DNA of 64,000 bases. Origin: Porcisia hertigi (taxonomy: Eukaryota > Euglenozoa > Kinetoplastea > Trypanosomatida > Trypanosomatidae). Within the stretch, counting starts at the first letter, position 1; each line of letters starts with the position of its first letter. The notes beneath the pieces are model-generated. The model worked only from the letters and a program-made list of their open reading frames with translations, did no database searches and was not told where the DNA came from. Below are positions 55,937 through 64,000 of the stretch, in pieces. The stretch lies in NCBI RefSeq assembly GCF_017918235.1, contig NC_090585.1, positions 682,001 to 746,000 on the forward strand. Reading direction: 5' to 3'. Made by a program: the position numbers and the translations under genes.

Positions 55937-55996
55937 GTAACAACTCTACACACGACAAAAGGTAGTCTGTTTTCTTAGTCACATCGGTGTGTGCAT

Positions 55997-56023
55997 ACAT
56001 ATATATATATATATATGTATATT
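55997..56023. repeat. second TA dinucleotide tract
   Basis: ATATAT repeats about 60 bp right of the first tract. Together they form a small AT island between two genes. Confidence 0.85.
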
Positions 56024-57592
56024 TCCGCGCAAGTGTGTGCAGGCGGATCCGTAGTGTTGATTGGTTTTTGGCGTGCGCTTGTGTGAGCCTCTCTCTTTTT
56101 GGCGTGCGCTGCAAACAAAAAAAAAACAACAACCCCAAAGGGGGAGGTAGCTGTGAGCTCGGTGACTCGATCATTGTAGCGCGTGGCTTTCTGCGATAGT
56201 TCACCTGTCCGTTGCATCTACACACCCCTCGCAGCATTCTCCCCCCCCCCTTCACACACACACACACACACACACGCACACCTCTTTCTTCTTTGTATTT
56301 TCCTCTTTTTTTTTTTGTTCGCTGCTTTGCTTTTTGCTGTTCTTTCCGGGGGGGGGGGGTGTTTGTTCTGATTTGCACTGTGACCGTTCACACCATCCCG
56401 TTCAACTCCCCACGTTTGGGGCACACGCTTGTGTGCGTGTGTGTCTGTTTTCTTTGCCGACAAGGGCATAGGAAGAAGGGCAGGTGTAATAGGAGGGTGG
56501 CAGCGAAGAAGAGTGTAGTCACTTCTAACATAAGCCAACTCAAACGAATACGCATCTGCCACACACACACACTCAATCACACTCTCTCTCGAAAGTGTGT
56601 GTGTGTGTGTACGAACGTCAGTGGTTTTACTTCACCTCTCTTCCCCCGCCGCAGTTTCCTCTTTTTGTTTCCACAATCGCCCCACAGGCGCGCGTGTGTG
56701 TGTGTGTGCGTATTCTCGCTGTTTACATTTCCCTATCTCAGCATTTTTGTGTTTTTGTGTTTGGACTAACGGAGTCCTGCATTGAAATAGTGTTCCCCTT
56801 TGTCACCTCTTCGGCTTTCGTCGCTTGTCTACGGAGCTGCATATCGCACTCTCTCCATCCCCCCTCCCTCCCCCTCCCTCCCCCCCAACACACACACACA
56901 TACACGGCGCCCTTTCCCATAGTGTTTTTGCCTTTGTCTTGCCTGAGATTTTGTTTTGTGTGTTGATATCGGGCTGTGTCGGCACGCGTGCATATCGGGC
57001 AAGTCCACTTTTTTCCCCGTCTCTATCTCTGTGTGTGTTTCTCTTTCTTTCATCTCCCACTCACCCACCCCGGTGACGCTATTTTGTTTGGCAAGCGCAT
57101 CTGGTGACAACAACGGTGACTGCTGCTGTTCCGTCTACGTGTATCCCCCCCTTTCCCCCTTTTTATCTTCAATTCGCGTCTTCCGTACGTTTTTTTTGAA
57201 ATTCTCGGTCGCGTCTTCTTTATTGTGAATCGGCTTGCTTCATCGCACATCTCTTCCTCCTCCACACCCGTTCACCCGACCTGACCGTTCGCCCGCGCAC
57301 ACGTCTTTTTCCGTGTTGTTCTAAGTTCTCTGCGGCGCTTCTCTTGTGAGACCTTTCATTTTTGCCCACTCGCTCACTCACTTTGTGTGTGTGTGTGTGT
57401 GGACCCCGCCGCCTCGCCTTTCCTGTGTGCGTAAACACTTCGCGTTTTCCTTGCCAGATACACCCGTCCTTCCCTCCCTTCTCTCCTTGTCATCGCATCT
57501 GTGCCCCCCCAAGGGGTACCTGAGCTGCTCTTGTTGCTCCTCATCCTCTCTACTGTGTGTCCGTGAATCCGTGTGCCAGGGTGAAAGCGGAT

Positions 57593-57627
57593 CATCTCTC
57601 TTTTCTCTCTCTCTCGACTCCGCGTAG
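57593..57627 (+). promoter_or_regulatory. spliced-leader acceptor for the DUF789-like gene
   Basis: A TC-rich tract (57593-57620) is followed by AG at 57626-57627. The first ATG afterwards (57735) is immediately followed by TGA, a minimal start-stop element, and the main ATG is at 57743, eight bases on. Confidence 0.55.
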
Positions 57628-57742
57628 GTGAAGCGCTCGTACTCTCAATAGAGAGGGGAGGGAGAGGAGGGTCGCTGCGTCTGCTAGTTCATCTCGGAGC
57701 GTCGATCCTCCCGATAGTTGTTCTTCTAACTCGTATGTGACA

Positions 57743-60700
57743 ATGGAGTCTGCGGACAACACCATCGGCTCTGGTAGTGGTCTTGCGACAAGTGAGGGCA
57801 TGCATGTAATGCACCATGGCGCCAGCAAAAAACGCAACTCCGTCGTTTGCGCACTGACTCACAGTAGCGCTAGTTCAGGGACAGTGGAGACGTTGCTAGA
57901 TGAAACAGCAGCTTCCAGCAGTACACACCATCCACACTTAGCACCGTCGTCATCGCAACTGGCGACCTCTGGCGCCGATGCCGAGGCGCAGTGCGCAGTC
58001 TTGGGGAGTCGCGGCGCTACCGCTGGTGGTACAGCGACGCCTTCCATTATGCCAATGCCCAGTGAGGCACCTGCTGCGGGGCGCACTGGTATTTATCCCT
58101 CCTCGCGGCGTCAAGGAGTGCCAGCGACGTCGATTGGAGCTCGTCCAACACTACCCGGAGCAGGTGCGGGCGGTACAGCTGCAGCGACGGCGCACAGTGG
58201 AGTAGAGGACACCAACAGTGAGTTGTTGCCGTCTAGGAGAGGATACAGCTACCACAGCAGCAGCAATACCTACTACAATGGCGAACAAGCCAATCCATAC
58301 AGTAACTCGAACACCTGCGGCTACTACATGGGTCAGGGCGAATACCCAGGAGCCGCTGGCGGCAGCAGTGCATCTACAGGCGCGCCTTACGGATCAACAC
58401 TTGGTCCCATGGCCGGTAGCAGTGGCAGTGGCGGCGGCGGCAGCGGTGGGGGGGCGGGTGACGGCCAAACAGCGCCCGGATACTTTTTTCCATGTCACCC
58501 ATCAACCTCTGCGACAGCGAGTCGACAGCAGCACCCGAATCAATACGGCACTCGATACCAACAGCAACAGCGGCTAAAGCCATCACCACAGCAGTTTTCG
58601 TATTCGCCGCCGCCGCTGTTGCAGCAGCAACAACAGCAGCAGCAGCCCTACGGACCACCGATTTGTTCCACAGATCAGGGCAGTCGCACCTTTCCGAGTT
58701 ATTATTCGCATCACTACCAGCCAAAACAGCATCAAATGCAACGTCAACAGCAAATGAGGTCAAATCCCTCTCAAGTCCAATCCTCCTCTCAAAGCACACT
58801 CGGGGGGGAGGCCCAGTACTCTGGATACTACTACAGTAACGGCGCGGACCAGCGTCGTGGCCACACCCGCGCAGTGAGTAGCACTAGCAGCAGGATGCAG
58901 TACTACAATCTACCACAGCATCAACAGCAGCAGCATGGATCCCAGCCGCCGTCGTCTTCAGGCGAGGGGGATACGATCTACAATCAGGGGGGCAGCGCGC
59001 AGTGCAGCATTCAGGGTGGTGGCACCGCAGAGGACTACTACCAGCAGTATGCTCCATGCCCAGGGTATCCATATCAGGGGTTCCCACCCACTCTACAATC
59101 AGCAGCACCAATCGCAGCAACAACAGCAGCACCAACAGCAGCACCAACAATCGCAGCACCATTCTTCCTTCATGTGTGGGGAAGGCCAACCCTCGATCCC
59201 CCCCACATCACAGGGCTACGCCCAACTTACCACCAACAGAAGCGGTCAGCCCTGCAGCGCCACTGCGAGTCCGTATGGTGTTGAGCGCGAAGCCATGCAG
59301 GGCTCCTTCGCAGCGCGCTATGCCGGCGAAGCAAATGGACTGCCAGATAACCGAGGCATCAACATGTACAGCTCTGAAGGTGGCGGTAGTGGCAGGCATG
59401 TGTACGGTGCCACCGCCGCCGTTGGAGCAACACCTGCGGGCAATGGTAGTGCTGGTGTTGGCAGCGGTGGTGCAAGCGGGGGTTACTACGCTACTGGCTA
59501 CCCCAGTGGCTATACCTCATCAGTGCCAAATGCTTTTCGCACGCGGAGCGTGTCATCATACACGTATGAATCCGGTGGCGTTGCTGGAACGCCCTTTGAT
59601 TGCGCCACGGGCAAGGGCGCCCAGACCCCGCACAGAGGCAGCCGCCCCGCTCCACAAAAAAGGGGCGGGTCTGAGGTGGAAGGTGGCGGCCCATCGTATC
59701 CCGTGTACGCGGCGAACGGATGCCGTGATTACCACCATGTTGCGGCGAACCCGATTGGCGGCAGTGGAACTGCCACCGGTTACGGTTATGGCGCGGGCCA
59801 CGCCATGCCACCGCAGCCACCCATGCCCTACCAAACCCCCTTTGTGTTTGGAGAGGGGCAACATGGATCGTCTGCCACTGCATCACCACCCGTCACTGAA
59901 AGCTGCCGCGGCAGCGAGGGCCTGCATCAGCCACAGCCGCAGCATTACAACTGGGGAGGCAATTTCTGCGCGACTGATCCCCGCTATGGCGGCGTCGGTG
60001 AGGGAAATGGTATCAGGAACGACGTATCCGCATCCGCTTATGACCCCCAGCACCCCCAGCAGAAGGAACATCAGGGGCACTACCGCAGTTACAGCGGCCC
60101 CTCGCAGCCTCAGCACCGAGGTGACACGAGGTCGGGTGGAACGTCGATGCACGTCAGCCGCTACTCTCCGTACGCCCCCCAGCAACCGGTGACGGCGCGT
60201 CAGTGGCAGGATGTTGTTGAGGGAGAAGGCGAGGGTAATAGAGCAGAGAGGCCCGCCTGGACACAGGCGTCAGACAACACGACCCCCGCGACATCAGTAA
60301 GAGACAGGGGCCACGGCCGAAGCAGCAGCAGCAGCGGCAACGACCCCATTGACAGCGACGCTGGCGGCAGTGTCGCGCCGACTCCATCTCGAAAGAATAT
60401 GATTAAAATGGTAAACAGTGGAACAGCCCGCACACCATTAGCTGCAAACGTTAAGGCGTCACGTAAGGCCATGCAGGGTGATGAAGGATCTGGCGTGGGT
60501 GGCAAGCGTAGTGCTGCTCTCAACACCGTCGCGCCTGCGTCTGCTAAAGAGACGGAGTGCCCAGCGCAGACATCACCTCAGAAGGTGGACGCTCCAGTGC
60601 TGGACGTAACGTTGCTTCCACATGAGCCGCTAGTCTCACTGGTGATACGATCTCCTTCGATGAACTCGCCACGTCACCGGCAACCGCCGAAACACAAGGC

Positions 60701-63700
60701 AGATAAGGATAAGACTCCCAGTAAGACCGCTGGTATGTCGAGGGACGAGGTCGACTTGGAGCAAGCTCCTGATCGCCACATGCTTGCCAAGGGTGGTGTG
60801 ATTGCAGCGGTTCACGATAGCAGCGGGTCTTTGCTAACGGGTCCAGAGAAGGAAGTAGACGAGGAGGCTGACGTCGACTGCACTGCCGCGAATTTGAAGG
60901 AGGGAGTTTATCGGACTACTACGCCAACCGTGAGCGTGGCTCAAATAGAGTGTGACAGTGCCGAGGTGTTCAGCGACGGAGGCCGCTGCCAACCGCGACA
61001 GAGCAGCAGCAGCACCGAACGCAGTGCTGCGCTCACGAACCCCCTACCACACAGCAGTCTCAGCGGTAATAGTGTTCAAAGCTTTCTGCGGCGCTCCCCG
61101 ATCACCCAGTGTACTGGCACACCATTCCACACGTACATCTGCGGCGCCATTGTAGAACAGGCAGCACACCTGCAGACAAGCATGTGCGCGCCTCCACTCA
61201 CTGGCCGCGGGATCGTGGTTTCTTCTGTCGGTGCAGATACCCCACCCGCACCCCTCGCAACGGCCTCGTCGCAACTGCTCCCGGCCATGTATGCGCCTGT
61301 CCAACGTCTGCTGTTGCGTGAGGTTGCTTGTGGGGGGGCGCATAGGACGGCCGAGGAAATAAATCCAGAGCGGCTGCAGTCACCCATTGATAGTGGTGAC
61401 AGCAATGAGAGGAATGCGGGTGGGTACAGTAAGGCGGGCGAGGGGTCCGCCCACGACAACCGCGGAGCCGGGGTGGCCGAGGCTGTAGGCGAGGGGAGCA
61501 AAGAGGAGGATCTGGGGGCCGGCTTTGAGGACCTCCGCGGTCTGGATACGATGCAGTCCGGCGCAACGCGTCTTATCACCGTTGCACCGGCGCCTGAGAA
61601 TGAGCCGACCGATGCGGCAGCTTCCCCGCTCCGTTCTGGCACCGCCCATCTAGACAGTTCTCTACGGTCAGTTGGTGGCCGACCACAGTACCTGCCTGCC
61701 TTTCCTCGCCCCCACAACCATCACACGCATCGATCGGCTTCCGTCTCCAGCGTGTCATCGCCCTCCGCAGCGATTTCGCATCACCATCCGGGGTACCATA
61801 GCACCTCTCCTTACTTGCAGCCGGCTTCCTTGGAGGTCTGCCGTACCACGTCCCCTTTTCTGAGCGGCACCGGCGTCGAAAAGAGCGGCGTGCAGCCGCC
61901 GGAAAGCGGCACAGGTGCAGTGCTGCCTCCACGGCTTCCCAGCGGGGGTGAAGGTAGCAGGCCCCATGTCCAGGGAGTGGGCGGCGGGTCGCGTGAGGGT
62001 AATGGCACAGCCGTGACCATGCAGCAGTATCAGCGACCTCCCATAGTTTCCAACTCCATCCACGACCGCAGTTACCTCTCACCCGATCTAGATGGTGGTC
62101 GTTCTGGCGCCGTGATGGAACGACCACCGGGGTACGCTGAGGAGTTCCTCTTGGACAGTCACCAAGGAAACCGCAGTGGGGGTTGCAACAACTTGAACCT
62201 CTCGCAGCGACAACAGTCGCAGCCGCAGCAGAGCGCAGGTGCTGGAGGCGGCACCAGCGGTGGTCGTGTCGGCCCCGGCGGCGCTTCGACCGCGACCTCA
62301 CCTGGCACCGCTGTGTACGGTGCCACATTTCTGAGTACACCCAGCCAAAGCACCGCTCCGTTCTCGATCGGTCCTGTAGCTGGGCTGGGGTCTGCGACAC
62401 AGTCGCTAACCGCGCCACCGCCGCAGCACCAGCAGCAGCGGGCTGCGCACAGTGGCGTCCCGAGTCGTGGCGCGACCAGCCCACCTGGCGGCAGTCAGCC
62501 GGTCAGCATACATGGACCATCAAGCAGTACGAACAACATCAGTGGCAGCGGCCATCATGTCACTTCTCCCGCGTCTCACCACTACACCCACCCCGGGCAC
62601 TCGAATGGCTACCACAACGGCGGCAGCCAACTTGACGTGCAAGCGGGCGGCCACCACCCGATGCCGGCGTCGCGGCCGCTGTACATCTACGAGCATCACG
62701 TCGGACAGGAGTTACTGCTGGAGGAGTACAATGCCTCCATGCGATTCTGCGCGGCGTCCTTTGGCAACATTGCATGCCTTGTAGACGCCTTGTCTCCGAT
62801 GGTGCCGGTGGCAAGCGATCTCGAGTTCCCTTGCAATGAGGATCAGTGCCAGCTTCTCTTCCCCCGTGGAAGCAGAGACTTCTCTTCACCACCTGGCGGC
62901 GGCGGCAGTCAGCACGGCTCCGCGCAGGGAGGTCGTAGCAGCCGCGGTGGCACAGTGCCTGTCATTGCGAGCGAAGATGCACAGACCATGAGCGGGGAAG
63001 TCTCCAGCAGTATGAACGGCGGGTGTCGAAGCCAGGGAGGCCTCGCACCGCGTCCGGCGCATGCGGATCGGACGCGCTACTGGGATTTCACCGGCCCCTC
63101 CTACTCGGAGCCAATCATGACCCTCAAGTCTATCTGGCAGAGCTTCGATCACCCGTTCGGTTGCATGGTGAACCTCGCAGAGCCGATTTACCCGGCTCCG
63201 ATGCGACCTGCTGAGGGCGAGCTGGTGTATACACCACTCCTGAGCGGCTTTCGCATTCGCTTCCACCCAGCCTCGCCGGCGTACAAGCGGCTCGCTGCGT
63301 TGCGCGAGGTGCGCCGTCAGCGGCGTCGCGAGGAGGAGGCTGCGGCCCGTGCGAGCACTGGTGGCTCAGTGGAGGAGGAGCCTGCGACGGCTGGCGTGGA
63401 GGGCGCGGCGTGTTCAGGCGGCAGCAACCATGCAAGCGGCTCTTATGCGGAGGAGGACGGCGTACTCACCTGGAGCGCCACTGACCGGCCTAACAACCGG
63501 AGTGTCATAATGGAACAGATTGCGGAGCTGGCGAGGTGCGATGAAAGCTACGCGGAGCTGCTGACCGCCACCACGGCGGATGTGGATCACCAGTCGTGGG
63601 TGGCACTCATGTGGCAGCCGGTGTTCTGCGGCGGCCATTCCTCAAAGCACAGCTGCGGCACCTTCCTCGCCTACTACCTCTTGCGAGCACCGCGGCACTT

Positions 63701-64000
63701 GTTTCTTCCTTTCTCTCACAAAAGCGAAGGCGCCGCGATGAACAGCTCCTGGGACAGCCCTGTCTTTCGTGGCGACCGTGCTGCGCTCTCCTTTGACATA
63801 TGGGGCCTGCAGCGGCACTATCACATCGCGCGCTGGGCCTCGACGCCTCCGATGACGCACATCATCCCGGATCTATCCGTCGCCGGCGAGGACGAAGATC
63901 CGGACAATGCCTCGCTCTCGTGTGTGTCCACCAGCCGCGGTCGCAATTTCTGGGAGGAGGGGCAAACGGGCTGCACATCAAACCACACCACCGAGAGTTT
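57743..64000 (+). CDS. large Gln/Ser/Gly-rich protein with C-terminal DUF789-like domain; one apparent frameshift; continues past the window
   Basis: From ATG 57743 the frame encodes a Ser/Thr/Gly/Gln/Tyr-rich disordered protein. Somewhere in 59060-59170, inside a CAG/CAC-rich stretch, coding sense moves to the +1 frame. The original frame then turns into unlike sequence and stops at 59284, while the new one keeps the Q/H-rich style and stays open to the window's end. Over 2,080 codons are present. From about 62679 the sequence becomes globular and resembles DUF789: YIYEHHVGQELLLEEYNASM, YWDFTGPSYSEPIMTLKSIW, ELVYTPLLSGFRIRFHP, IMEQIAELA, then DHQSWVALMWQPVF and GTFLAYYLL (to about 63700), in the family's order (LGDLW, VQYYVPYLSAIQ, SWMAVAWYPIY, FLTYH). 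DUF789 is known mainly from plants and its function is unknown. The frameshift may be an assembly error, a real lesion or two genes; an indel in repetitive sequence seems likeliest. Confidence 0.75.
58560..58760 (+). repeat. CAG/CAA codon repeats within the coding region
   Basis: Glutamine-coding CAG/CAA runs recur (about 58560-58575, 58620-58645, 58725-58752), and again around 58915-58937 and 59094-59155. They are length-unstable sequence and the setting of the nearby frame change. Confidence 0.8.

Larger units (their letters stand above)
54623..57592. other. long gap (about 3 kb) rich in microsatellites and pyrimidine tracts
   Basis: No supported gene. The left part (to about 55,560) is of mixed composition and likely 3' UTR. 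The right part is dense in C/T tracts, CA/GT repeats (about 55690-55706, 56257-56280, 56597-56610, 56696-56710, 57384-57401), homopolymer runs and TA tracts. Many potential acceptors exist. Open frames are short and low-complexity. Confidence 0.7.

Noticed and set aside
59002-60192. Separate Thr/Pro/Arg-rich gene in a third frame
   Set aside because: It is a shadow of the large Gln-rich gene, whose own frames keep consistent composition and lead into the DUF789-like domain.

Overview
The window looks like a nuclear chromosome segment of a trypanosomatid, most likely a Leishmania-type (Leishmaniinae) parasite. The evidence is GC-rich coding sequence, intronless genes all on the + strand, and long gaps full of pyrimidine tracts and dinucleotide microsatellites. 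Pyrimidine-tract/AG sites lie upstream of ATGs, as expected for spliced-leader trans-splicing and polycistronic transcription. No rRNA, tRNA, CRISPR or bacterial-type signal was seen. The species cannot be fixed from sequence alone.

Layout: (1) 1-3,091 holds an unrecognised 375-aa protein gene (308-1435) and a small RIIa-domain protein gene (2453-3091), probably flagellar. (2) 3,092-4,489 is non-coding and carries a textbook splice acceptor (about 4086) and an ATG (4438) just before the repeats. (3) 4,490 to about 37,556 is a direct tandem array of about 33 kb: 21 units of about 1.58 kb, G+T-rich on the + strand, full of alternating purine-pyrimidine tracts, with no good splice acceptor and no frame-conserved ORF. 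It fills more than half the window and is its most unusual object. (4) 38,939-39,940 encodes an Eaf6-like histone acetyltransferase subunit. (5) 41,142-49,388 encodes UTP10/HEATR1, a 2,748-aa HEAT-repeat component of the small-subunit processome. (6) 50,423-51,286 encodes an O6-alkylguanine-DNA alkyltransferase with the intact PCHR active site, preceded by a 114-nt uninterrupted pyrimidine tract. (7) 52,778-54,622 encodes a C2H2 zinc-finger protein. (8) 57,743 to beyond 64,000 encodes a very large Gln/Ser/Gly-rich protein that ends in a DUF789-like domain. Its frame is interrupted once near 59.06-59.17 kb, and the window ends inside it.

The protein genes have unrelated roles (ribosome assembly, chromatin acetylation, DNA repair, probable flagellar docking). 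This is normal for trypanosomatid gene clusters, where co-transcription does not imply a shared pathway. All could lie in one rightward polycistronic unit. If so, the array is transcribed, and with no internal acceptor its RNA could be processed as one extremely long transcript.
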